Below are positions 42,176 to 51,220 of a DNA stretch of 64,000 nt, in pieces. Source of the DNA: Sphingomonas sp. Y57 (lineage in GTDB: Bacteria; Pseudomonadota; Alphaproteobacteria; Sphingomonadales; Sphingomonadaceae). The first letter of the stretch is position 1. Each line of letters opens with the position of its first letter. A model generated the notes under the pieces. It saw only the letters and a program-made list of their open reading frames with translations. It ran no database searches and was not told where the DNA came from. Location of the stretch: NCBI RefSeq assembly GCF_001015195.1, contig NZ_LDES01000002.1, positions 124,001 through 188,000 on the forward strand, written 5' to 3'. A program made the position numbers and the translations under genes.

Positions 42176-43357
42176 ATGGACACTTATTCACTGGCGGTAT
42201 CTTCCTTCCTCACGGACGAGGAAATCCAGTTCCGCGATAATGTTCGGCGGTTCATGCGCGACGTGGTCGCGCCGCTGGTTCCCCAGATGGAAGCCGAAGG
42301 GCAGCCCCCGGCGGGGCTGCTGGAGCGGATGGGCGACGAAGGAATCCTCGGCACCTTCCTGCCCGAGGAATATGGCGGCGCCGGCGCGTCGCTGATGACG
42401 CGCGCCATCGTCGCGGAGGAAACCGCGCGGATGAGCGCCGGGTTCGACGCAACGCTGTTCGTGAACATCAGCCTGGTCGCCCGGCATCTCGCCAAATATG
42501 GCACTCATGAGCAGAAGGAGAAATATCTCCGGCCGCTCGCCATGGGCCGGGCCTCGGCATCGATCTGCCTGTCGGAACCGCATGGCGGATCGGACGCGCT
42601 GAGCCCGCGAACGGTGGCGCACAAGGACGGCGATCATTGGGTGATCAAGGGACACAAGACCTTCATCACCAACGCACCGATTGCGGAGTTCTTCCTCGTC
42701 TTCACGCGCACCAGCGGCGAGGATCGCCGCGTGAAGGGCGGAACCTGCTTCATCGTCGAAAAGGATGCGCCCGGTCTCACGGTCGGCCAGCCGTTCGACA
42801 AACTGTCATTGCGCAGTTCGCCGACCGCCGAAGTCTATTTCGACGATGTCCGCGTGCATGAGAGCCAAATCCTGGGCAATGCGGAGGAGGGGTTCAACAT
42901 CCTGCTCGACGGTCTGGACCTGGAGCGCGTCTTCGAAGGCGCCAGCAACACGGGTATCGCCCAGGCCTGTCTCGATGTCGCCGTGCCCTATGCGCTCGAC
43001 CGCAAGGTCTTTGGGGAAGCGATTTCCAGCTACCAGATGATCCAGGACAAGATCGCGCGCATGGCGACAGGCGTCGAGATATCGCGCACGATGTTCTACC
43101 ATCTCGTCCGGGCCTGTGAGCGCGGCGTGAATGTCAATCGCGAAGCCGCGATGCTGAAGCTCTATTCCTCCGAGGTCGCCGTAGAGGCCTCCCGCGAGGC
43201 CGTGCAGATCCTGGGCGGCTATGGGCTGATGGAGGAATATCCCGCAGCGCGTCTCTATCGTGATGCGAAGCACCATGAGATCGGCGCGGGCACCAGCGAA
43301 ATTCAGAAGCTGATCATCAGCAAGGAGACGCTCCGCCAGTATCGGCAGGTCGCGTGA
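42176..43357 (+). CDS. Acyl-CoA dehydrogenase
   Basis: A 393-residue FAD-dependent acyl-CoA dehydrogenase. Typical motifs are SICLSEPHGGSDAL (FAD/substrate loop), KGHKTFITNAPIAEFFLVFTRT, RKVFGEAISSYQMIQ, and the C-terminal QILGGYGLMEEYPAARLYRDAKHHEIGAGTSEIQKLII, where the Glu of the YRDAK...EIGAGTSE block region serves as base in related enzymes. It introduces the alpha-beta double bond in an acyl-CoA. It starts 13 bases after the racemase-family gene and is followed by a second dehydrogenase. Confidence 0.93.
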   Translation: MDTYSLAVSSFLTDEEIQFRDNVRRFMRDVVAPLVPQMEAEGQPPAGLLERMGDEGILGTFLPEEYGGAGASLMTRAIVAEETARMSAGFDATLFVNISLVARHLAKYGTHEQKEKYLRPLAMGRASASICLSEPHGGSDALSPRTVAHKDGDHWVIKGHKTFITNAPIAEFFLVFTRTSGEDRRVKGGTCFIVEKDAPGLTVGQPFDKLSLRSSPTAEVYFDDVRVHESQILGNAEEGFNILLDGLDLERVFEGASNTGIAQACLDVAVPYALDRKVFGEAISSYQMIQDKIARMATGVEISRTMFYHLVRACERGVNVNREAAMLKLYSSEVAVEASREAVQILGGYGLMEEYPAARLYRDAKHHEIGAGTSEIQKLIISKETLRQYRQVA

Positions 43358-43415
43358 CGCGTGGGAACCGGAGCCCTGGCGTCACCGCGACACCGGGGCT
43401 CCAGCCGGAAAAGGA

Positions 43416-44627
43416 ATGGACCGCCCGATGAGCGACGAAATCCGTGCCGATCCTGATCTGCCGCTGAACTTCGCCGAACCCGAAATGCTCGGCATGTTGC
43501 GAGAAAGCCTGCGCAGGTTCGTCGCCCGGGAAATGCCCCGCGAACTCGCCCGCACCTGGGACCATCAGGACCTGTTTCCCAAGGACGTCTATGCGTCGCT
43601 GGCCGAGATGGGCGTCACCGGCCTGGCGGTCGGCGAGGAATATGGCGGCGCAGGCCGCAACATCGTCGCCTGCATGGCGACGATCGAGGAATTGTCGCGG
43701 CGGAGTCTAGCGGTCGCGATACCCTATATAATGTCGGCCTGCTATGCCGGCATGAACCTGGAGGAATGCGGCACCGCCGAGCAGAAAGCCGAGCTTCTGC
43801 CCCGGGTCACGGGACAGGGCATGCGTTTCGCCTATGGCTGGACCGAGCCCGATATCGGCGCCGATCTGGCGAATGTGCGCACCACCGCCGAGCGGTGCGG
43901 CGACCGGCTGATCATCCGCGGTGCGAAACGCTTCTGCACCGGAGCCGAACTGGCCGATTATATCTATGCGCTGGTCCGCAGCGATGCCGACAAGCCCAAA
44001 TATCAGAACCTTTCCTTCGTCCTGATTCCGACGGACGCGCCCGGCCTGTCGATCACGAGGATGGGGACGATGGGCGCGCGCGGCGCGGCTACCACCGATG
44101 TGCAACTGGAGGATGTCGAGGTGCCCTTCTCCGCCGTCATGGGCGGCGAAGCGGGGTGGAACAATGGCTGGTCCTCCCTGGTCGGCCCGGGCATGGACAT
44201 CGAGAAGCTGGAAGTCGCCGCGATGGCGCTGGGCCTCGCCGCCGCCGCGGTCGAGGATGCGTGGCAATATAGCACCGAGCGAAAGCAATTCGGCGGGCCG
44301 ATCAGTGGCATCCAGTCGGTTCGCCATATGCTGGCCGACGCGCAGACCCGGTTGCATGCATGTCGCCTGATGCTGACCCAGGCAGCCTGGCTTGCCGAGA
44401 ACAGGCTCCCCTGCCGCGCGGAAACGTCGATGGCCAAATTGTTCATCTGCGACACCGCGAAGGATATCGTCCTCAAGTGCCAGTCGGTGATGGGCGCTTA
44501 TGGCTATGTCGAGGAAAGCGACATGGAGCGCTATGTACGCGATGTCCTGCTCATGCCGATCATCGGCGGCTCGTCCGCCATCCAGCTCAACAACATCGCT
44601 GCCGCGTTGCGCCTGCCAAAACAGTAG
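43416..44627 (+). CDS. Acyl-CoA dehydrogenase
   Basis: A 403-residue acyl-CoA dehydrogenase; the start may be ATG 43416 (AAAGG very close) or ATG 43428. It has YGWTEPDIGADLANV, RGAKRFCTGAELADYIYALVR, RKQFGGPISGIQSVRH and SVMGAYGYVEESDMERYVRDVLLMPIIGGSSAIQ. The N-terminal half diverges from the gene at 42176, so it is not a recent duplicate; the pair could act on different chain positions or form a heteromeric enzyme like those for steroid side chains. Last gene of the run before the transhydrogenase operon. Confidence 0.92.
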   Translation: MDRPMSDEIRADPDLPLNFAEPEMLGMLRESLRRFVAREMPRELARTWDHQDLFPKDVYASLAEMGVTGLAVGEEYGGAGRNIVACMATIEELSRRSLAVAIPYIMSACYAGMNLEECGTAEQKAELLPRVTGQGMRFAYGWTEPDIGADLANVRTTAERCGDRLIIRGAKRFCTGAELADYIYALVRSDADKPKYQNLSFVLIPTDAPGLSITRMGTMGARGAATTDVQLEDVEVPFSAVMGGEAGWNNGWSSLVGPGMDIEKLEVAAMALGLAAAAVEDAWQYSTERKQFGGPISGIQSVRHMLADAQTRLHACRLMLTQAAWLAENRLPCRAETSMAKLFICDTAKDIVLKCQSVMGAYGYVEESDMERYVRDVLLMPIIGGSSAIQLNNIAAALRLPKQ

Positions 44628-44663
44628 CGTTGTGGTGCGCAGCACAATCAGAAAGATCAGCTC

Positions 44664-45785
44664 TTGAAAATCGCTGTGCTCAAGGAGGCCGCGGCTGGGG
44701 AAAGCCGCGTGTCCGCCACGCCTGAAACCGTGAAGAAGTTCATCGCGCTGGGCGCCGAGATGGCGGTCGAGCAGGGCGCCGGCGAAGGGGCGTCCATCGC
44801 CGACGCCGACTATGCGGCCGCGGGCGCGAAGCTCGGCAGCCGCGCGGACGCGCTGAAGGATGCGGACATCATCTTGGGCGTGCAGGGTCCGGAGCCGGAG
44901 TCGATCGGCGGAGCGAAGCCCGGAGCCTGGCTCGTCGCGGGGCTCAACCCGTTCGGCGAGCGCGCCCGGGTCGATGCCTATGCCGCCAAGGGCGTCGAGG
45001 CGCTGGCGATGGAGTTCATGCCGCGCATTACCCGCGCGCAGTCGATGGACATATTGTCGTCGCAGTCGAACCTTGCCGGTTACAAGGCGGTGCTGCTGGC
45101 GGCGGCCGAATATGGCCGCGCCTTCCCGATGATGATGACCGCTGCGGGCACCGTTTCCGCCGCGCGCGCCTTCATCATGGGCGTCGGCGTGGCGGGGCTC
45201 CAGGCGATCGCCACCGCCCGCCGGCTCGGCGCCCAGGTCTCGGCGACCGACGTTCGTTCGGCGACGAAGGAGCAGATCCAGTCGCTGGGCGCCAAGCCGA
45301 TCTTCGTCGAGGCCGTCGCCGGCATCGAGGGCGAAGGTGCTGGCGGCTATGCGACCGAGATGTCCGAGGAATATCAGAAGGCGCAGGCCGAGCTCGTTTC
45401 CTCGCACATCGCCAAGCAGGATATCGTGATCACCACCGCGCTGATCCCCGGCCGTCCCGCGCCGCGGCTGATCAGCGACGCACAGATCGCGACGATGCGC
45501 AGCGGCTCCGTGATCGTCGATCTGGCTGCGGAAAGCGGCGGCAATGTCGAGGGCGCGGTGTCGGGTGAGACGGTCGTCAGGCATGGCGTGAAGATCATCG
45601 GCGCGAAGAATATGGCGGGCACGCTCGCCGCCGACGCCTCGGCGCTGTTCTCGCGCAATCTCTATAACTTCCTCAGCGCCTTCTGGGACAAGGAAGCCGG
45701 CGGGCCGGTGCTCGACGAGGAAATCGGCAATGCGGTGCGCCTGACGCAGGGCGGCAAGGTCGTCCACGAGCGGCTGCTCGGCTGA
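44664..45785 (+). CDS. pntAA: NAD(P) transhydrogenase subunit alpha part 1
   Basis: 373 residues from TTG 44664. It reads as domain I, the NAD(H)-binding part: IAVLKEAAAGESRVSATPETVKKF, MEFMPRITRAQSMDILSSQSNLAGYKAVL and the dinucleotide motif GVGVAGLQAIATARRLGAQVSATDVR. The three-gene arrangement (AA, AB, B) is typical of alphaproteobacteria. The complete enzyme uses the proton gradient to reduce NADP+ with NADH. It lies directly after the acyl-CoA dehydrogenases, so it could supply NADPH to the OYE, P450 and monooxygenase of this region; that link is inference. Confidence 0.96.
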   Translation: MKIAVLKEAAAGESRVSATPETVKKFIALGAEMAVEQGAGEGASIADADYAAAGAKLGSRADALKDADIILGVQGPEPESIGGAKPGAWLVAGLNPFGERARVDAYAAKGVEALAMEFMPRITRAQSMDILSSQSNLAGYKAVLLAAAEYGRAFPMMMTAAGTVSAARAFIMGVGVAGLQAIATARRLGAQVSATDVRSATKEQIQSLGAKPIFVEAVAGIEGEGAGGYATEMSEEYQKAQAELVSSHIAKQDIVITTALIPGRPAPRLISDAQIATMRSGSVIVDLAAESGGNVEGAVSGETVVRHGVKIIGAKNMAGTLAADASALFSRNLYNFLSAFWDKEAGGPVLDEEIGNAVRLTQGGKVVHERLLG

Positions 45786-45805
45786 TCACGGGAAAGGGGG
45801 CTACC

Positions 45806-46093
45806 ATGGATTTCATCTCGATCCTGTCGATCTTCGTCATGGCCTGCTTCGTCGGCTATTATGTCGTCTGGTCGGTCACGCCCGCGCTGCACACGCCGCT
45901 GATGGCGGTGACCAACGCGATCTCCTCGGTGATCATCGTCGGCGCGCTGATCGCCAGCGCCGCGGGCGGCAGCGCGACCGCCAAATATCTCGGGCTGGTC
46001 GCGGTCGTGTTCGCGAGCATCAACATCTTCGGCGGCTTCGCGGTCACCGAGCGGATGCTGGCCATGTACAAGAAGAAAGACCGCAAGGGCTAA
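45806..46093 (+). CDS. pntAB: NAD(P) transhydrogenase subunit alpha part 2
   Basis: A 95-residue membrane protein with three to four helices (FISILSIFVMACFVGYYVVW, LMAVTNAISSVIIVGALIA, YLGLVAVVFASINIFGGFAV) and the conserved ending TERMLAMYKKKDRKG. It forms part of the proton-conducting domain II of the transhydrogenase. Twenty bases after pntAA, 18 before pntB. Confidence 0.95.
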   Translation: MDFISILSIFVMACFVGYYVVWSVTPALHTPLMAVTNAISSVIIVGALIASAAGGSATAKYLGLVAVVFASINIFGGFAVTERMLAMYKKKDRKG

Positions 46094-46111
46094 GCGGGCA
46101 GGGGTATAGAC

Positions 46112-47530
46112 ATGCATGAACTCGCCGCCACGCCCGCCTGGGCTTCGCTCGCCTATCTGGTCTCGGGCGTCCTCTTCATCCTCGCGCTGAGGGGCCTGTC
46201 GAGCCCCGCCAGCTCGCGCCGCGGCAACCGCTTCGGCATGCTCGGCATGCTGATCGCGGTCGCGACCACGCTCGTCCTGCACGGCACCAACCTGGTCGAG
46301 ATCGCCATCGCGATCGCCATCGGCGGCGCGATCGGCTGGGTTACCGCACGCAAGATCGCGATGACCGACATGCCGCAGCTCGTCGCCGCCTTCCACTCGC
46401 TGGTCGGTCTCGCCGCGGTGCTCGTCGCGGCCGCCGCCTTCCTCAATCCGGGCGCATTCGGCATTCTCGATCCCGTCACCGGCCAGATCCTGGCGGTCAG
46501 CCGGATCGAGATGGGGCTGGGCGTCGCGATCGGCGCGATCACCTTCTCGGGATCGGTGATCGCCTTCCTCAAGCTGAACGGCAACATGTCGGGCGCGCCG
46601 ATCATTCTGCCCGCACGCCATGTCATCAACCTCGGCACGCTCGCCGCGATCCTCGGGCTCATCGCCTATTTCGTGACCGACGATGCTCATTGGGTGTTCT
46701 TCACGATCACCGCGCTCAGCTTCGTGATCGGTTTCCTGCTGATCATCCCGATCGGCGGCGCCGACATGCCGGTCGTGGTGTCGATGCTCAACAGCTATTC
46801 GGGCTGGGCGGCCGCGGCGATGGGCTTCACGCTGCACAATACGGCGATGATCATCACCGGCGCGCTGGTCGGTTCGTCGGGTGCGATCCTCAGCTACATC
46901 ATGTGCAGGGCGATGAACCGCAGCTTCATCAGCGTGATCGCCGGCGGCTTCGGCGCCGACAGCGGCGCTGCGGCGGGCGGCGGCGAGAAGGTCGACCGCC
47001 CCTGGAAGCGCGGCTCGGCCGAGGACGCGGCCTTCCTGATGAGCCAGGCGGAGCAGGTCATCATCGTCCCCGGCTACGGCATGGCCGTCAGCCAGGCGCA
47101 GCATGTGCTGCGCGAGATGGGCGACCTGCTGAAGGCCGAAGGCGTGCGCGTCAAATATGCGATCCACCCGGTCGCGGGCCGCATGCCCGGCCATATGAAC
47201 GTGCTGCTGGCCGAGGCCAATGTGCCCTATGACGAGGTGTTCGAACTCGAGGACATCAACAGCGAGTTCTCGCAGACCGACATCGCCTTCGTGATCGGCG
47301 CCAACGACGTGACCAACCCGGCGGCCAAGACCGACAAGAGCTCGCCGATCTACGGCATGCCGATCCTCGATGTCGAGAAGGCCAAGACCGTGCTGTTCCT
47401 GAAGCGCTCGATGGGCGGTGTCGGCTATGCCGGCGTCGACAATGACGTCTTCTACATGGACAACACGATGATGCTCCTCGGCGACGCCAAGAAGATGGTC
47501 GAGGAAATCGTTAAGGCAATGGCCCGCTGA
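46112..47530 (+). CDS. pntB: NAD(P) transhydrogenase subunit beta
   Basis: A 472-residue protein with the remaining membrane helices of domain II (residues about 1-275, including FHSLVGLAAVLVAAAAF and SYSGWAAAAMGFTLHN) and the C-terminal NADP(H)-binding domain III: IIVPGYGMAVSQAQHVL, HPVAGRMPGHMNVLLAEANVPYDEV, FVIGANDVTNPAAKTDKSSPIYGMPILDVEKA and KRSMGGVGYAGVDN. Length is normal. It completes pntAA-AB-B; the next gene is a TetR regulator preceded by its own palindrome. Confidence 0.96.
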   Translation: MHELAATPAWASLAYLVSGVLFILALRGLSSPASSRRGNRFGMLGMLIAVATTLVLHGTNLVEIAIAIAIGGAIGWVTARKIAMTDMPQLVAAFHSLVGLAAVLVAAAAFLNPGAFGILDPVTGQILAVSRIEMGLGVAIGAITFSGSVIAFLKLNGNMSGAPIILPARHVINLGTLAAILGLIAYFVTDDAHWVFFTITALSFVIGFLLIIPIGGADMPVVVSMLNSYSGWAAAAMGFTLHNTAMIITGALVGSSGAILSYIMCRAMNRSFISVIAGGFGADSGAAAGGGEKVDRPWKRGSAEDAAFLMSQAEQVIIVPGYGMAVSQAQHVLREMGDLLKAEGVRVKYAIHPVAGRMPGHMNVLLAEANVPYDEVFELEDINSEFSQTDIAFVIGANDVTNPAAKTDKSSPIYGMPILDVEKAKTVLFLKRSMGGVGYAGVDNDVFYMDNTMMLLGDAKKMVEEIVKAMAR

Positions 47531-47572
47531 GCAGACCGGAAGAGAGGGCGCCAACGCTTTGAGGCTGTTAAA

Positions 47573-47588
47573 AAACGGTCAGCCGTTT
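47573..47588. promoter_or_regulatory. TetR-type operator, type A (AAACGGTCAGCCGTTT)
   Basis: An inverted repeat (AAACGG-TCAG-CCGTTT) 35 bases before the TetR-family gene at 47623, hence a likely autoregulatory site. It matches the site at 54053-54070 at 15 of 16 positions. Confidence 0.75.
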
Positions 47589-47622
47589 ATAAGCGTGGCA
47601 TCTGAGCAATCGCGAGGTTCGA

Positions 47623-48279
47623 ATGCGGACAGTTGGATCGAAGCGTGACACGACATGGCCGGTGATCAGGAATACAGCCATCCAGCTGATCCATAAACTC
47701 GGTTATGATGGAATGAACGTCCGGCTGTTGGCGAGTGAGACCAATTTGCAGCCAGGGTCGCTCTATAACTATTTCAAGAGCAAGGAAGAATTGCTGTCCA
47801 TGATCGTCTGCGCGATCATGGAGGATCTGCTGGGGGAAATCACCGCGCGGCTGGAGCTTTGCAACACCCCAGTCGACCGGCTCAAATGCTTCATCGACGT
47901 GATGGTGACCTGGCACACCGAGCATCGCAAAGAAGCATTTGTCGCCCACATGGAGATACGCAACGTATCCAGAGGCCGGTATCAAGAATATGTCGACTTG
48001 CGCCAGGCGTTCCGCACCATCCTCGAGGGCATCCTGACCGATGGCGGCAAGGCGGGGGACTTCGCAATTGACGATCTTGATATCACCTGTCTCAGTATCC
48101 TTTCGACGCTGGCGGCGATTCCCAACTGGTATCGCGAAAATGGGCGGCTGACGTCCGCCGACCTGGTTCGCTGGCATATCGCCGCTATTTTCCGGATGAT
48201 CGGCGCGAGCGAGACGGCGATGGCGGCAGCGGTCAAAAACCGGGGGCCGAAGCCGGCCGCCAAGCGCGCGCAGGGATGA
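47623..48279 (+). CDS. TetR-family transcriptional regulator
   Basis: A 218-residue regulator. The N-terminal helix-turn-helix is RNTAIQLIHKLGYDGMNVRLLASETNLQPGSLYNYFKSKEELLSMIV, and the C-terminal ligand domain is all-helical (residues about 75-205). The ending NRGPKPAAKRAQG is basic. Regulators of this kind respond to acyl-CoA or other catabolic intermediates; the ligand here is unknown. Its stop overlaps the following SDR gene by ATGA. Operators of the same sequence before this gene and before the nitroreductase/crotonase pair suggest it controls 47.6-54.8 kb. Confidence 0.93.
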   Translation: MRTVGSKRDTTWPVIRNTAIQLIHKLGYDGMNVRLLASETNLQPGSLYNYFKSKEELLSMIVCAIMEDLLGEITARLELCNTPVDRLKCFIDVMVTWHTEHRKEAFVAHMEIRNVSRGRYQEYVDLRQAFRTILEGILTDGGKAGDFAIDDLDITCLSILSTLAAIPNWYRENGRLTSADLVRWHIAAIFRMIGASETAMAAAVKNRGPKPAAKRAQG

Positions 48280-49127
48280 CGGCCCTCTCCATCCCCGCCC
48301 CTGCCGGGCCCGAACAGGACTATTTCGTCCGGCTGTTCGGTACCCTCGGCAAATGGGCGCTGGTCACCGGCGGCGCGACCGGCATCGGCCGGATGATCGC
48401 CTCGGCGCTGGCCCGTGCGGGTGCGAACGTGATCATCGCGTCCCGCAAGGAAAGTGCGTGCCGCCAGGCGGCGGAGGAGATCGCGGGCGAGGGGGCCGTG
48501 GGCGCGCTTTTCGCCATGGGCGCGGATGTCGGCGCCAAGGACGGCGTCACCGAGCTGTGCGAACGGGTCGCCGCGCTGACCGATGGCCTCGACATATTGG
48601 TCAACAATTCGGGCAAGACATGGGGCGCGCCTTTCGAAAGCTTCCCCTATGAGGCGTGGCAGTCCGTATTGTCGGTGAACCTGACCGCCCCCTTCGCGCT
48701 TGCCCAGGGGCTGCTTCCCCTGCTGCAGCGGAATGCGCAGCCTGACGACCCGTCCCGCATCATCAATATCGGCTCGATGGTCGGCACCCAGCCCATTGCC
48801 GAGGATGCCTATTCCTATGCAGCTTCGAAGGCGGCCCTCCATCATCTCACCCGGATCATGGCGCATGAGCTGGCGGCATCGTCGATCACGGTGAACGCGA
48901 TCGCGCCCGGCATCTTCGAGAGCCGCATGAGCGCGTATGTCACCGAGGATGAAGAGCGGCTCGACAGGGTGGAATCCAAGATACCGCTGGGCCGGCTCGG
49001 CAACGCCGCCGATCTGGCTGGGCTCGTTCACCTGCTCTGCGGGCGCGGCGGGGCCTATATGACCGGAGCGATACTGAACTTGGACGGCGGTCTCGGCATC
49101 GTTCCGCCGGCCTCGCTCTTCTCCTAG
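48276..49127 (+). CDS. Short-chain dehydrogenase/reductase (RhlG-like)
   Basis: 283 residues, somewhat longer than usual SDRs because of an about 27-residue N-terminal extension. It has TGGATGIGRMIASALARAGANVIIASRKESACRQ (Gly-rich loop and a basic residue after strand 2, suggesting NADPH), VNNSGKTWGAPF, Ser in NIGSMVGT, YSYAASKAALHHLTR, and ILNLDGGLGIVPP at the end. The architecture resembles 3-oxoacyl-type reductases such as RhlG. It overlaps the TetR stop, so both are expressed together. Confidence 0.9.
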   Translation: MTALSIPAPAGPEQDYFVRLFGTLGKWALVTGGATGIGRMIASALARAGANVIIASRKESACRQAAEEIAGEGAVGALFAMGADVGAKDGVTELCERVAALTDGLDILVNNSGKTWGAPFESFPYEAWQSVLSVNLTAPFALAQGLLPLLQRNAQPDDPSRIINIGSMVGTQPIAEDAYSYAASKAALHHLTRIMAHELAASSITVNAIAPGIFESRMSAYVTEDEERLDRVESKIPLGRLGNAADLAGLVHLLCGRGGAYMTGAILNLDGGLGIVPPASLFS

Positions 49128-49257
49128 AGCGCCTCACGATCCAATTGCATCGCATCGCGCTCACTAACTTGTTGTCTTACAGCGATTTCGGAGCCGGTAA
49201 ATGTTTCCATCTGCCTGGAAATTGCTAGAGAAGCTGCGGCCGAGAAGGCGGCGCGAG

Positions 49258-50007
49258 TCAGTTGCGGCCCGTTTCCCGGAAGCTGGCCACGCCGGCCTGC
49301 GCCGCCTTGCTGCGCGCCACCTCGGACACCAGTTCGCGCTCCAGCCGGAGGCCGTCCTCGATCGAAAGGCCCGCGCCGCGCCAGATCGCCCGGCGCGCGG
49401 CATGCTGCGCCTCCGGGCCATGGCGCGAATAGCGGGCGGCGAGCGCCAGCGCGGCATCGAGCACCGGCTCGCCCTCTGCGCTCATCGCCGTGATCAGCCC
49501 GATCTCGAGGGCGCGGGCGGCGCTTATCGGTTGGCCGTCTAGGATCATCTCGACAGCCCTGGCTGCGCCAATCAGGCGCGGCAGCATCTGGGTGCCGCCA
49601 TAGCCGGGGATCAGGTTCATACGGATTTCCGGCAGCCCCAGCGCGGAGGCGGGGGAAGCGACGCGGAAGCTGCAGGCCATCGCCAGCTCCAGCCCGCCGC
49701 CCAGCGCGAAACCGTCGATCGCAGCAACGATGATCTTGGGAAAATCGAGCAGCCGCAGCATCAGCGTATGGATCCGTTCCACGCGCGCAATCGCATCGAT
49801 ACCGCTCTCCTTCAGATCGGCCCCGGCGCAGAACGCCCGGCCTTTACCGGCGATGATGACGGCGCGCTTGCCTTCATCGGCCTCGACCGCGTCCAGCGCC
49901 GCGTCGAAGGCGTCGAGCAGCTCGCCATTGAGGGCGTTGAGAGCTTTCGGCCGATCGAGCGTCAGGATCGCGCAGCGGCCTTCGAGGCCATCGGATATGA
50001 TCAGCAT
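49258..50007 (-). CDS. Enoyl-CoA hydratase/isomerase family
   Basis: A 249-residue crotonase with IAGKGRAFCAGADLKES and AIDGFALGGGLELAMACSFRVASPASALGLPEIRMNLIPGYGGTQ; Glu residues at both acid positions (GGLELA and LPEI) support enoyl-CoA hydratase activity. First in sequence to the right of the convergent SDR gene; it lies downstream of the racemase-like gene at 50024 in a minus-strand operon (acyl-CoA ligase, racemase, crotonase). Confidence 0.9.
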   Translation of the reverse strand: MLIISDGLEGRCAILTLDRPKALNALNGELLDAFDAALDAVEADEGKRAVIIAGKGRAFCAGADLKESGIDAIARVERIHTLMLRLLDFPKIIVAAIDGFALGGGLELAMACSFRVASPASALGLPEIRMNLIPGYGGTQMLPRLIGAARAVEMILDGQPISAARALEIGLITAMSAEGEPVLDAALALAARYSRHGPEAQHAARRAIWRGAGLSIEDGLRLERELVSEVARSKAAQAGVASFRETGRN

Positions 50008-50023
50008 ATGCCCTCCCCGTCGG

Positions 50024-51172
50024 TTAGCCGAGTATTTCCGAAGCCTTCAACGAACGGCGTTCCTCGGCCGAAAGCCCAAGCTCCGCCAATATGGCCTCGC
50101 CATCTTCTCCATAGCGGACCGGCGGGCCAGCAATTTCGCCTGGCGTGCGGCTGAAGCGCGGCGCGGGTGAAGGCTGAACCAGCCCGTCGCGCGTGGTGAA
50201 GACGCTCCGTGCCGCATTGTGCGGATGTAGCGGGGCCTCGTTCCAGTCGAGAACGGGTGAGAAGCACGCGTCCGTCCCGCCCAATATCTCGACCCACTCG
50301 TCCCGCGTGCGGGTCGCAAACCGCGCGGCGAACCTTTCACACCATTCGGGCCATCTCTGGTGATCCATCTGGGGATGGAAATCGGCGTGGTCGAAGCCGA
50401 GCAGGTCGAGCAGAAGGGCATAGAAGGGCGATTCGATGGCGCCGACCGCGATGTATCGGCCATCGGCACAGGCATAGGTGCGATAGAAATGCGCGCCCCC
50501 ATCGAGGAAATTGCTCTCGCGCCGCAGGTCCAGCGCACCCTCCGCGTTCAGGCTGTAGAATAGTGCGCAGAGCAGCGCGGCCCCGTCGCTCATTGCCGCA
50601 TCCACGACCTGCCCCTTGCCCGAACGGGCGGCTTCCAGAAGCCCGCAGGCGACGCCAAAGGCCAGCATCATCGCGCCGCCCCCATAGTCGCCGACCAGAT
50701 TGAGGGGCGGCACCGGGCAGCCGTCGCGCGTGCCGATCGCGTTCAACGCGCCGCTGAGCGAGATATAATTGAGGTCGTGGCCGGCGGTCTGCGCCAGTGG
50801 TCCACTCTGTCCCCAGCCGGTCATCCGGCCGTAGACGAGTCGCGGATTGCTCGCGAGGCATGCGTCGGGGCCCAGGCCGAGCCGCTCCATCACACCGGGC
50901 CGGAAACCTTCGATCAAAGCGTCCGCGCCGCGGACCAGCGCCAGCGCGATATCCAAGCCCGCCGGCTTCTTCAGGTCGAGCGCGATGCTGCGGCGGCCGC
51001 GCAAGGTGATGTCGAAGCTTGCCGAACGGTCGGTGTCTGGGGCAGGGGCGCTCCGCCTCCGTTCGATCCGGATCACGTCGGCGCCCATGTCGGCGAGCAT
51101 CATCGCGCAAAACGGACCGGGGCCGATGCCGGCGAACTCGATCACGCGCAGTCCGGTTAACGGGCCGGGCAT
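50024..51172 (-). CDS. CaiB/BaiF family, alpha-methylacyl-CoA racemase-like
   Basis: A 382-residue protein with His132 (AGHDLNY), Asp162 ([10 protein letters not shown]) and Glu247 (AIESPFY), the racemase catalytic set with the same spacing as in the protein at 36108. It is a paralog, clearly diverged, of that protein. It sits between an acyl-CoA ligase and a crotonase, so it likely epimerises the branched acyl-CoA made by the ligase. Having two such enzymes suggests substrates with more than one methyl-branched centre or two similar pathways. Confidence 0.87.
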   Translation of the reverse strand: MPGPLTGLRVIEFAGIGPGPFCAMMLADMGADVIRIERRRSAPAPDTDRSASFDITLRGRRSIALDLKKPAGLDIALALVRGADALIEGFRPGVMERLGLGPDACLASNPRLVYGRMTGWGQSGPLAQTAGHDLNYISLSGALNAIGTRDGCPVPPLNLVGDYGGGAMMLAFGVACGLLEAARSGKGQVVDAAMSDGAALLCALFYSLNAEGALDLRRESNFLDGGAHFYRTYACADGRYIAVGAIESPFYALLLDLLGFDHADFHPQMDHQRWPEWCERFAARFATRTRDEWVEILGGTDACFSPVLDWNEAPLHPHNAARSVFTTRDGLVQPSPAPRFSRTPGEIAGPPVRYGEDGEAILAELGLSAEERRSLKASEILG

Positions 51173-51220
51173 GGCTTTCTTCTCCTCGTCATCGCCACTA
51201 TCGTGGCGGGCCGCCCGACC

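Noticed and set aside
43707-45767. A 686-residue antisense frame over the acyl-CoA dehydrogenase and pntAA
   Set aside because: Same cause: no domain, no ribosome site, Arg/Gly/His-rich composition, and both sense genes are unequivocal.
45662-47554. A 630-residue open frame antisense to pntAA/AB/B
   Set aside because: It is an antisense shadow of the transhydrogenase genes caused by GC-rich third positions; its translation is low-complexity (Asp/Arg/His-rich) with no domain.
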